DNA of 13,609 nt from Candidatus Omnitrophota bacterium (GCA_018813085.1 JAHJCI010000214.1:1-13609); one strand, 5' to 3'. Counted from the first letter of the stretch, positions 1 through 5,861 are shown. A program made the numbers and translations. Notes: generated from the letters alone by a model not told the origin.

Positions 1-1230
1 ATTGATGTTATTATTACAGACCATCACCAGCCCCAGAGTGAAATGCCTTCAGCCTGCGCCATAATAAATCCCAAGCAGAGCGATTGCCCTTATCAATATA
101 AACACCTTTCCGGGGTAGGGGTAGTATACAAATTTATTCAGGCATTGACGAATAGTAATTTATGGGAAGAGCTGGACCTGGTCGCTCTTGGCACAATCGC
201 CGATAGCGTGGCATTAACCGGCGAAAATAGAATTATAGCCAGAGAAGGCTTAAGGAAGCTGGCATCTTCCCCGCGCCCGGGAATTCAGGCCCTTATGGAT
301 GTTTCCGGAATTAATACGCAGAAGCCGCTTAGAACTTCTTCTGTAAGCTATATTCTGGGCCCGCGCATAAATGCCAGCGGCAGGATAGATACCGCTGATA
401 GCGCTTTAAGATTATTGCTTTCAGAATCTGATAGTGAGGCCAGGGATCTGGCAAAAATACTGAATTTACATAACCGCAAGAGGCAGAAGATAGAAGAGAA
501 GATTTTTAATCAGGCAAAGAATATAATCGATAAAGAAGTTAATTTTAAGGAGCATTGCGTGATTGTCGTCTCAGGGCTTCATTGGCATACCGGAGTTTTA
601 GGCATAGTTGCCTCGCGCCTTAGTGAAAGATTTTATCGCCCGACAATCTTAATTTCCGAAACAGAACAAGGGCTGCATTGTCGCGGCTCAGCCCGTTCTA
701 TAAAAGATTTTTCAATATTTGACGCGCTTCTTAATTGTTCAAAGTACCTTGAAAATTTCGGGGGCCATAAGCTTGCTGCGGGCCTAACCATCGCAAAAGA
801 AAATATTCAGGGTTTTCGCAGGGATATAAACAAATTTTCCAGAGAGTTGCTTCTTAAGGAATTGCTCATGCCTTCTATTGAAGTCGATATGGAGATAGGC
901 CTGGGGGACCTGGAAGAAGATTTAATTTACCAGTTAAGGGAATTAGAGCCTTTTGGCTCGGCTAACCCGCAGCCGTTATTTTATACCCGTAATCTCACCT
1001 TGCGTCACCAACCGCAGGTTTTAAGCAGGGATACCTTAAAGTTCTGGGCTACCGATTCAAAGTTTACATATCCGGTAATTGCTTTTGGCCTTGGCGGGTT
1101 AAAACAGAGGTTGGCCGAATCTGGTTCCTTCAGCCTTCTCTATAATCCTGAGATTGATACCTGGCAGGATAATCACGGCGTGATTTTAAAAGCCAGGGAA
1201 ATTATCTTCAATTCCCCAGGCGATAGATAA
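1..1230 (+). CDS. recJ: Single-stranded-DNA-specific 5'-3' exonuclease RecJ, C-terminal part (5' end cut by window)
   Basis: RecJ degrades single-stranded DNA 5' to 3' in recombination and mismatch/base-excision repair, using divalent metal. The frame is open from base 1. The DHH motif that names the superfamily lies at bases 19-27 (visible residues 7-9, ITDHH), so the ATG at 43 is internal and not the start. Further family motifs follow: LVALGTIAD (about 60-68), GPRINASGRI (about 120-129), then a DHHA1 domain with SGLHWHTGVLGIVASRL and the GGH motif (about 254-256), and a C-terminal OB-like part beginning LEPFGSANPQP. 409 residues are visible. Full RecJ proteins are usually about 550-600 residues, so roughly 150 N-terminal residues, including the first metal-binding motifs, lie upstream. 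The C-terminus looks complete and ends with TAA. It converges on rpmB with a 20-bp gap and no terminator between them. Identity is secure. Confidence 0.95.
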   Translation: MDVIITDHHQPQSEMPSACAIINPKQSDCPYQYKHLSGVGVVYKFIQALTNSNLWEELDLVALGTIADSVALTGENRIIAREGLRKLASSPRPGIQALMDVSGINTQKPLRTSSVSYILGPRINASGRIDTADSALRLLLSESDSEARDLAKILNLHNRKRQKIEEKIFNQAKNIIDKEVNFKEHCVIVVSGLHWHTGVLGIVASRLSERFYRPTILISETEQGLHCRGSARSIKDFSIFDALLNCSKYLENFGGHKLAAGLTIAKENIQGFRRDINKFSRELLLKELLMPSIEVDMEIGLGDLEEDLIYQLRELEPFGSANPQPLFYTRNLTLRHQPQVLSRDTLKFWATDSKFTYPVIAFGLGGLKQRLAESGSFSLLYNPEIDTWQDNHGVILKAREIIFNSPGDR

Positions 1231-1250
1231 AATAGATACTTAGAGGAGTT

Positions 1251-1481
1251 TTAAATAAACTTTACTACTTTGCCTTTTTTAAGGCACTTGGTGCAGAGGT
1301 AGATGGTTTTCGGCCGGCCGTTAATTTTTATCCTTACTTTATGCAAATTAGGCAGGAACTTGCGTTTATTTACCCGCGTTGTTTTCTTTCCGGTTCCACC
1401 TTTTTTCTTGGCCAGACCTTTGCGGCTTAAACTGTTGCCGTGAAGTGCTCCCTTGTTGCATATCCCACATCTTTTTAACAT
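1251..1481 (-). CDS. rpmB: 50S ribosomal protein L28 (zinc-binding, C+ form)
   Basis: L28 is a small basic protein of the large ribosomal subunit. The 76-residue product starts MLKRCGIC and has the family core FLPNLHKVRIKINGR. Two CxxC pairs, CGIC (residues 5-8) and CTKC near the C-terminus, make this the zinc-ribbon (C+) form. Between the GN(S)LS segment and KRKFLPNL there is a Lys/Gly-rich stretch (GLAKKKGGTGKKTTRV) that makes this middle region longer than in E. coli L28. I recall similar extensions in some non-proteobacterial L28 proteins but cannot verify that here. The gene is alone on the minus strand, convergent with recJ and divergent from rplM, with its own promoter-like sequence about 100 bp upstream. 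The start codon has only a weak GGGT upstream as a ribosome-binding site. Confidence 0.93.
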   Translation of the reverse strand: MLKRCGICNKGALHGNSLSRKGLAKKKGGTGKKTTRVNKRKFLPNLHKVRIKINGRPKTIYLCTKCLKKGKVVKFI

Positions 1482-1539
1482 TTTCGTACCCGCCAGTGGT
1501 GTTGGTTAGTTATTATTATTTACGGTTAGATCAGTAAAG

Positions 1540-1556
1540 CTGCTTTCCTAAAGCAG
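1540..1556 (-). other. Hairpin in the rpmB leader
   Basis: CTGCTTT (1540-1546) and AAAGCAG (1550-1556) form a perfect 7-bp stem with a 3-nt loop, inside the predicted rpmB 5' leader. A second 7-bp inverted repeat, TTCCTAA (1545-1551) with TTAGGAA (1569-1575), shares bases with it, so the two pairings exclude each other, although the outer arm sits at or just before the predicted transcription start. No T-run follows on either strand, so it is not an intrinsic terminator. Function unknown. Autoregulation by a ribosomal protein is possible but unsupported. Confidence 0.45.
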
Positions 1557-1578
1557 TAGACTTATTTATTAGGAAGGT

Positions 1579-1607
1579 ATTCTAATATACAAAAGCTGCG
1601 GGGTCAA
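1579..1607 (-). promoter_or_regulatory. Sigma-70-type promoter for rpmB
   Basis: Read on the minus strand, TTGACC (1607-1602) and TAGAAT (1584-1579) are separated by exactly 17 bp. Each hexamer differs from consensus at one position. The predicted transcription start is near 1572, giving rpmB a leader of about 90 nt. The -35 element lies back to back with that of the divergent rplM promoter, about 9 bp apart, with A/T-rich sequence between. Inferred from consensus match and position only. Confidence 0.6.
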
Positions 1608-1616
1608 TAAAAATAT

Positions 1617-1644
1617 TTGTTTTTTTTAAAAAATATGTTATAAT
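1617..1644 (+). promoter_or_regulatory. Extended -10 promoter for rplM-rpsI
   Basis: A perfect TATAAT (1639-1644) is preceded by TG one base upstream (1636-1637), making an extended -10 element. A modest -35 TTGTTT (1617-1622) lies 16 bp upstream, and a T-run then A-run fills the spacer. Transcription would start around 1650-1652, only a few bases before the rplM ATG at 1654, so the mRNA should be nearly or fully leaderless. Inferred from sequence alone. Confidence 0.75.
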
Positions 1645-1653
1645 ACCTATGTT

Positions 1654-2085
1654 ATGCAAAAAACATATATGCCCAAAGAAGAAGATATAAAGAGAGAATG
1701 GTATTTGGTTGATGCCAAGGGCCGTATATTAGGCAGGCTTGCAGCGCGTGTGGCATTAGTTCTCAGGGGTAAGCATAAACCGCAATTTACTCCCCATATG
1801 GATACCGGGGACAGGGTTATTGTCGTTAATGCTTCCAAAATCAAGGTTACCGGAAAGAAACTTAAACAAAAGGTTTACAGGCGTTATTCAGGCTATCCAG
1901 GAGGATTGAAAGAAGTGACTCTGGAAAAACTATTGAAGAACAGGCCAGAGACCGTGTTTAAACTGGCGGTTAAGCGTATGCTTCCCTCAGGTACCTTAGG
2001 CAGAAAGATATTCAGTAAGCTGAAGGTATATGCCGGCGAGCATCATCCTCACGCAGGCCAGAGCCCAAAGCCGTTTAATTTTTAA
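1654..2085 (+). CDS. rplM: 50S ribosomal protein L13
   Basis: L13 is an early-assembly protein of the large ribosomal subunit. The 143-residue product matches the usual length of about 142 and shows the family pattern [15 protein letters not shown] near the N-terminus, then [14 protein letters not shown], the [12 protein letters not shown] segment, and [10 protein letters not shown] with HHPHAGQSP at the end. The start at 1654 (MQKTYMPK) is preferred over the next ATG at 1669 because family members begin with a similar MKTY/F segment before the WY motif. No Shine-Dalgarno sequence precedes it, and the TATAAT of the promoter ends only 9 bases upstream. It is paired with rpsI, as in most bacteria, with a 5-nt gap. 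Confidence 0.97.
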   Translation: MQKTYMPKEEDIKREWYLVDAKGRILGRLAARVALVLRGKHKPQFTPHMDTGDRVIVVNASKIKVTGKKLKQKVYRRYSGYPGGLKEVTLEKLLKNRPETVFKLAVKRMLPSGTLGRKIFSKLKVYAGEHHPHAGQSPKPFNF

Positions 2086-2090
2086 CTATT

Positions 2091-2486
2091 ATGGAAAAGA
2101 AAACTAAAGAGAGAACAACAGGCAGGCGTAAAGAAGCGGTAGCTTCCGTTAAGCTTAGTCCTGGCGAAGGTCAATTTTTTGTAAACAAGCGTCCGCTGGA
2201 TAAATATTTTTTACGGGAAACCGACAGAATTATCGTTAAGCAGCCGTTTGTTTTAACCAATACCCTGAACAAATACGATATAATCGCCAATATCAAAGGC
2301 GGCGGTTATAGCGGACAAGCAGGCGCCTTACGTTTAGCAATAGCTCGCGCATTAATTTCCATTGATGCGGATTACAAGAAAGTCTTAAAGAAGAACAAGT
2401 TACTGACGCGCGACCCGCGAATGAGGGAGCGTAAGAAATACGGGTTGAAAGGAGCACGTAAGCGATTCCAGTGGACTAAGAGGTAA
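2091..2486 (+). CDS. rpsI: 30S ribosomal protein S9
   Basis: S9 is a small-subunit protein whose C-terminal tail reaches the P-site tRNA. The 131-residue product has the expected length and hallmarks: GRRKEAVASVKL near the start, the GGGYSGQAGALRLAIARAL glycine-rich segment, LLTRDPRMRERKKYGLKGARK, and the basic C-terminus ending QWTKR. It follows rplM by 5 nt without a Shine-Dalgarno sequence, so translation is probably coupled to rplM. A strong intrinsic terminator lies about 110 bp downstream and closes this two-gene unit. Confidence 0.97.
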   Translation: MEKKTKERTTGRRKEAVASVKLSPGEGQFFVNKRPLDKYFLRETDRIIVKQPFVLTNTLNKYDIIANIKGGGYSGQAGALRLAIARALISIDADYKKVLKKNKLLTRDPRMRERKKYGLKGARKRFQWTKR

Positions 2487-2593
2487 TCGTAAAATCTCTG
2501 AATTCCGCGAAAGCGCAAATTTCCTTGTCTGTTTATCTTGCTTTATCGAGTGATATAGATAAGCTTTGTAGCGAAATACCGACGAAAAAAACA

Positions 2594-2621
2594 TTGACCC
2601 CGTCAGAGATTATGATATGAT
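2594..2621 (+). promoter_or_regulatory. Presumed arg operon promoter overlapping the terminator
   Basis: TTGACC (2594-2599) and TATGAT (2616-2621) are 16 bp apart, and TG at 2613-2614 makes the latter an extended -10 (TGaTATGAT). This is the same architecture as the rplM promoter (16-bp spacer, TGn), which supports both calls. The predicted start near 2628 coincides with the beginning of the terminator's 3' arm, so RNA from this promoter would lack the 5' arm and escape termination. The leader to argC would be about 112 nt. No comparable promoter is seen between the terminator and argC. Confidence 0.6.
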
Positions 2622-2646
2622 ATTAATATCTCTGACGGGTTTTTTT
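2599..2646 (+). terminator. Intrinsic terminator of the rplM-rpsI transcript
   Basis: CCCGTCAGAGAT (2599-2610) and ATCTCTGACGGG (2628-2639) form a perfect 12-bp stem with a 17-nt A/T-rich loop, followed directly by seven T residues (2640-2646). There is no matching A-run on the other side, so it acts on plus-strand transcripts. An earlier ATCTCTGA (2494-2501), just after the rpsI stop, is complementary to the 5' arm (2603-2610) and could in principle compete with the stem. The loop holds the -10 of the presumed argC promoter. Confidence 0.9.
2619..2630. promoter_or_regulatory. 12-bp palindrome at the arg promoter, possible operator
   Basis: GATATTAATATC is a perfect palindrome running from within the -10 to the predicted transcription start. 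In its wider frame (TGATATTAATATCT, 2618-2631) it shares the outer TGA, the central A/T block and the TC with the bacterial ARG box (TGAAT-4-ATTCA), but several half-site bases differ. ArgR or another repressor could bind here. The match is weak, and the palindrome also forms part of the terminator loop and stem. Confidence 0.25.
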
Positions 2647-2659
2647 GTTAAGTGAGGTC

Positions 2660-2678
2660 ACCCCGCCGTTGGCGGGGT
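2660..2678 (+). repeat. GC-rich hairpin in the argC leader
   Basis: ACCCCGCC (2660-2667) and GGCGGGGT (2671-2678) form a perfect 8-bp stem with a GTT loop. No T-run follows, so it is not a terminator. The segment GCCGTTGGC (2665-2673) can alternatively pair with GCCTACGGC (2692-2700) at 8 of 9 positions, and TACGG (2695-2699) with CCGTA (2716-2720). The block from about 2652 to 2728 is clearly more GC-rich than its surroundings and is bounded by two copies of GTCACC (2657-2662, 2722-2727). It could be leader RNA structure or one copy of a dispersed palindromic intergenic element. Confidence 0.6.
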
Positions 2679-2737
2679 TAATTCGCAGACGGCCTACGGC
2701 TTATGTCGTTTCACTCCGTAAGTCACCTGCTCATTAA
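2669..2737 (+). other. Possible arginine-rich leader ORF upstream of argC
   Basis: A TTG-started frame of 22 codons contains three consecutive arginine codons (CGC AGA CGG, 2684-2692) and a fourth at 2717-2719. It ends with TAA at 2735-2737, two bases before the argC ATG. A GAGGT sequence (2654-2658) lies 10 nt upstream of the TTG. In another frame, GTG at 2652 opens a nine-codon peptide MRSPRRWRG with four arginines, ending with TAA at 2679-2681. Arginine-rich peptides ahead of an arginine operon suggest attenuation or coupled translation. However, GC-rich palindromes generate CGN codons by chance, and neither start is strong. Confidence 0.22.
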
Positions 2738-2739
2738 AA

Positions 2740-3768
2740 ATGATAGACGTTGGAATAATTGGAGCCACAGGGTATGCGGGCGAGGAGCTTATTGAAATAC
2801 TCTTACGGCACCCCGAGGTACGCATTAAGTATCTTGCCGCCAAAATAGAAAAAGCTTCTCCCATAGATGAGATTTTTCCTAAATTCAAGAACAAAATCGA
2901 TGTCGTCTGTAAGCCGTTTAATCTGCGTTCGGCGCTTTCTAAATCTAAGCTTTTATTCCTGGCTTTGCCTCATACCGTTTCTCTTAAGATAGTCCCGAAA
3001 TTACTGAAGTCGAATATAAGAATTATCGACTTGAGTGCGGACTACCGCCTGAAAAATATAAAAACTTACGAAAAATTTTATCAAGCTAAGCATAAAGACG
3101 GCAAGAATCTTAAAAGCGCTGTATACGGCTTACCTGAAATTTATCGTAACAAAATAAAGAAAGCAAAGCTGATTGCTAATCCCGGCTGCTATCCTACGGC
3201 AGCTATTTTGAGCCTGGCGCCTTTACTTGCTTGCGGGGAAATCAATCAGGAAGAGATTTTTATCGATGCCAAGTCAGGAGCTACCGGAGCAGGCAGAAGG
3301 GCAGAGATGAAATATTTCTTTTCCGAGATCAATGAGGACATTTTTGCCTATAAAATAAACATGCATCAACATATGCCGGAAATTAATCAGGAATTGTCTA
3401 AATTGGCCACAGCGCCGGTCGAGGTAACTTTTGTGCCTCATATGCTTTCGGTTAACCGGGGAATATTAGAGACGATATACGTTAAACAGGATAAAAAATT
3501 AAAACTCGAAAATAAGAAATTGATTGCATTGTATAAGAATTTCTATAAGAAGGAGCCGTTTGTAAGAATAAAGCCGGAAGGGGAATCTGTACACATAAAG
3601 GACGTGGCTCATACCAATTTCTGCGACATTTCAATAACGTCTTTTCCTAAGCAGGATTTGGTAATTATTGTTACGGCGATTGATAATCTCGGCAAGGGCG
3701 CTGCAGGCCAGGCAGTCCAGAATATGAACATTATGATGGGTTTTCCTGAGCAGATGTCGTTAGCCTAA
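2740..3768 (+). CDS. argC: N-acetyl-gamma-glutamyl-phosphate reductase
   Basis: ArgC is the NADPH-dependent reductase that turns N-acetylglutamyl phosphate into the semialdehyde, the third step from glutamate to ornithine. The 342-residue product starts with the nucleotide-binding loop GIIGATGYAG (residues 5-14) and has the catalytic cysteine in NPGCYPTA (Cys150). SGATGAGR (179-186) follows, then HQHMPEINQE (from 209), which corresponds to the usual HRHxPEI active-site histidine motif with Gln in place of Arg. Length is normal for the family. The ATG at 2740 gives the expected N-terminus, but no Shine-Dalgarno sequence precedes it (A-run only). It is the first gene of the arginine cluster, placed after the rpsI terminator. 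Confidence 0.96.
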   Translation: MIDVGIIGATGYAGEELIEILLRHPEVRIKYLAAKIEKASPIDEIFPKFKNKIDVVCKPFNLRSALSKSKLLFLALPHTVSLKIVPKLLKSNIRIIDLSADYRLKNIKTYEKFYQAKHKDGKNLKSAVYGLPEIYRNKIKKAKLIANPGCYPTAAILSLAPLLACGEINQEEIFIDAKSGATGAGRRAEMKYFFSEINEDIFAYKINMHQHMPEINQELSKLATAPVEVTFVPHMLSVNRGILETIYVKQDKKLKLENKKLIALYKNFYKKEPFVRIKPEGESVHIKDVAHTNFCDISITSFPKQDLVIIVTAIDNLGKGAAGQAVQNMNIMMGFPEQMSLA

Positions 3769-3796
3769 ACTGTAATCTATCCCGAAGCGGAATAAA

Positions 3797-4948
3797 GTGA
3801 AAGAGAACATAAAGAAAATACTCCCTTTAGGCTACAAAGCAAACGGTTTATCCTGTGGTATTAAAAAGTCAGGCAAGCCAGATCTTTGTTTAATCATTTC
3901 CCAGAATCCGGCGCAAGCGATAGGGTTATTCACGGCGAATAAAATTACCTCAGGCTCTGTTAAGCTCGCTCAGGCCAACCTAAAGAAATCGCGTCAATTC
4001 CGTTCAATAATCGCAAATAGCGGTAATGCTAATTGTTTTAGCATAAACGATTCGTTTCTGATGGCCAAGCAGGTTGTCAAAGAACTATCCAGCCAGCTTA
4101 AAATAAAGGCTTCAGAGATTCTCATTGCTTCTACCGGGATTATAGGAAAGAGTTTGCCGGTAGAGCGTATAAAGAAGGCATTGCCTGAATTGATTATGGG
4201 CTTAAGTAAGAGCGGTTTACTGAAGTCAGCACAGGCAATTATGACTACGGATACATTTGTCAAGGCCAGTGTGGCTTTGACAAACATTGCAGGCAAGCCC
4301 GTTACAGTCTGCGGAATAGCTAAAGGCGCAGGAATGATAGCGCCGAATTTAGGCCTTCCCAAGGCAACAATGCTCTGTTTTATTTTAAGCGATGCCAATA
4401 TAAGAAGAGATGCCTTAGGAGCTGCCTTGCTTAAGGCGGTAGAGCTTTCTTTTAACTCTATTACCGTAGACGGATGTATGAGTACAAACGACAGCATATT
4501 TTTAATGAGCAATTCCTTTGCCGCTAATCCAAGAATTTCCCGGGGGGGCGTAAATTTTGAGAAATTTTCCTGCGCCTTAAATTATGTCTGCCTTGATTTG
4601 GCCAAAATGATTGTGAAGGATGCCGAAGGCTCAAGTAAGTTTATCCGTATTCAGGTTAAACAGGCAAAGAATTACGGCGAAGCGAAAAAGGTTGCTTTAA
4701 GTATTGCCAATTCCGATTTATTTAAAACAGCTATCTACGGCAAGAGCCGCAACCTGGGAAGAATTGTTGCAGCCGTAGGCGCAAGCGGAGTAGATGTTAA
4801 GGAAAGGAAATTACGCATAACTTTAAGTTCTTTATATAAGAAGGATGTTTTCCTAGAGGTAGGGCTTAGCCGCGGTAATGCTCAGGCAACAGTCTATACT
4901 TCTGATTTGACTACGGAATATATCAAGATAAATGCAGCATACAGCTAA
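3797..4948 (+). CDS. argJ: Bifunctional glutamate N-acetyltransferase / ornithine acetyltransferase
   Basis: ArgJ moves the acetyl group from N-acetylornithine to glutamate, closing the cyclic arginine pathway. Bifunctional members also acetylate glutamate from acetyl-CoA. The precursor self-cleaves into two chains before a nucleophilic threonine, which is Thr191 here in KATML. The 383-residue product shows IANSGNAN (about 72-79), STGIIG (112-117), TTDT (150-153), KGAGMIAPN (176-184) and the C-terminal DLTTEYIKINAAYS. Compared with the common form PNMATML, four residues (GLPK) appear to be added between PN and the cleavage site. The start is GTG at 3797: an in-frame stop lies at 3773-3775 and no other good start exists. 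The ribosome-binding site is weak (GCGGAA). Whether the enzyme is mono- or bifunctional cannot be read from the sequence. Confidence 0.95.
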   Translation: MKENIKKILPLGYKANGLSCGIKKSGKPDLCLIISQNPAQAIGLFTANKITSGSVKLAQANLKKSRQFRSIIANSGNANCFSINDSFLMAKQVVKELSSQLKIKASEILIASTGIIGKSLPVERIKKALPELIMGLSKSGLLKSAQAIMTTDTFVKASVALTNIAGKPVTVCGIAKGAGMIAPNLGLPKATMLCFILSDANIRRDALGAALLKAVELSFNSITVDGCMSTNDSIFLMSNSFAANPRISRGGVNFEKFSCALNYVCLDLAKMIVKDAEGSSKFIRIQVKQAKNYGEAKKVALSIANSDLFKTAIYGKSRNLGRIVAAVGASGVDVKERKLRITLSSLYKKDVFLEVGLSRGNAQATVYTSDLTTEYIKINAAYS

Positions 4949-4990
4949 AGAAACCAGAAATTGCTCTAACCTGGCTTTCCCTAGCAACTG

Positions 4991-4997
4991 AAAGGAG
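4991..4997 (+). promoter_or_regulatory. Ribosome-binding site of argB
   Basis: AAAGGAG lies 8 nt before the ATG at 5006. It is the clearest Shine-Dalgarno sequence in the window and fixes the argB start. It stands out because rplM, rpsI, argC, argD and dapF have none. Confidence 0.8.
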
Positions 4998-5005
4998 TAA
5001 AGGGG

Positions 5006-5860
5006 ATGGAGGATGCGATAAGAAAATCAGATGTTTTAATCGAGGCGTTGCCTTATATCAAGCGCTTTCACAATAAGATAGCTGTGATAAAATACGGCGG
5101 CAGCATCCTTGGAGAAGAAAGAATACGCAATAATGTATTAGAGGATATCGTATTCCTTAGTTTTATAGGGATGAGGGTAATATTGGTGCACGGCGGAGGC
5201 CCGAATATAAGCGAGCGCATGCGCAATCAGGGGAAAAAGAGCGAATTTATCGAGGGCATGCGGGTTACCGATAATGAAACCCTGAAGCTGGTTGAAGAGG
5301 AATTGAATAAATTAAACGCTATGATTGTACAGGAAATTTCTGATTTAGGAGGCAGGGTTATCGGGTTCAGCGGCAAAGAGGATAGAGTAATTCAGGTAAA
5401 GAAAAAGAATGCAGAGATAGACCTTGGCCTGGTGGGAGAGGTCATAGATATAAATAGGGAAATATTGCTGGAAAAATTCAAAAAAAATCAAATTCTGGTT
5501 ATCTGCCCTATGGGCATAGACATTAAGGATAAAGTTCATAACGTTAATGCCGACGAGGCTGCTTCCTGGATTGCCTCAGCGCTTGATGCGGAAAAGATTG
5601 TTTTATTGACAAACGTAAGAGGCATAATGCGCAATTCCGAAGACCCGAATTCGTTTTTGTCTTCTATTACCATGCAGGAGGTAAAAAAGTTGATTAAAGA
5701 CGATGTCATACAGGAAGGAATGATTCCCAAGGTCGAGGCTTGCGTCTTGGCAATCAATAAAGGAGTTAAGAAGGCGCATATTATCGATGCGCGTATCCCT
5801 CATGCCCTGTTGCTTGAAATATTTACCGATTCCGGTATCGGTACGGAAATCTTGAAATAA
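5006..5860 (+). CDS. argB: Acetylglutamate kinase (probably arginine-sensitive)
   Basis: ArgB phosphorylates N-acetylglutamate with ATP, the committed step in this pathway. The 284-residue amino-acid-kinase fold has KYGGSILG (Lys29), VHGGGPNIS (61-69), MRVTD (85-89), NVNADEAAS (179-187) and GMIPKVEA (Lys242), the residues expected for phosphate transfer and acetylglutamate binding. The segment ahead of KYGG (EALPYIKRFHNK) matches the extra N-terminal helix of hexameric, arginine-inhibited kinases, and the C-terminus HALLLEIFTDSGIGTEI resembles their arginine-binding signature. With argJ beside it and no argA in view, feedback at this step fits a cyclic pathway; that is inference from family knowledge. 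It sits 57 bp after argJ, and an A/T-rich purine repeat follows the stop. Confidence 0.96.
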   Translation: MEDAIRKSDVLIEALPYIKRFHNKIAVIKYGGSILGEERIRNNVLEDIVFLSFIGMRVILVHGGGPNISERMRNQGKKSEFIEGMRVTDNETLKLVEEELNKLNAMIVQEISDLGGRVIGFSGKEDRVIQVKKKNAEIDLGLVGEVIDINREILLEKFKKNQILVICPMGIDIKDKVHNVNADEAASWIASALDAEKIVLLTNVRGIMRNSEDPNSFLSSITMQEVKKLIKDDVIQEGMIPKVEACVLAINKGVKKAHIIDARIPHALLLEIFTDSGIGTEILK

Positions 5861-5861
5861 A

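Noticed and set aside
43..45. ATG at 43 as the start of the first gene
   Set aside because: The frame is open to base 1 and the essential DHH motif of RecJ lies upstream of this ATG (19-27), so it is an internal methionine of a truncated gene.
1530..1575. tRNA-like stem-loop in the rpmB-rplM gap
   Set aside because: The 7-bp stem with a 3-nt loop looked like part of a tRNA, but no acceptor stem, D arm or TpsiC arm (GGTTCRANYCC) accompanies it.
3994..4512. 172-codon minus-strand ORF
   Set aside because: It lies fully antisense to argJ, whose family motifs are unmistakable. The antisense protein is a low-complexity hydrophobic shadow with no recognisable motif.
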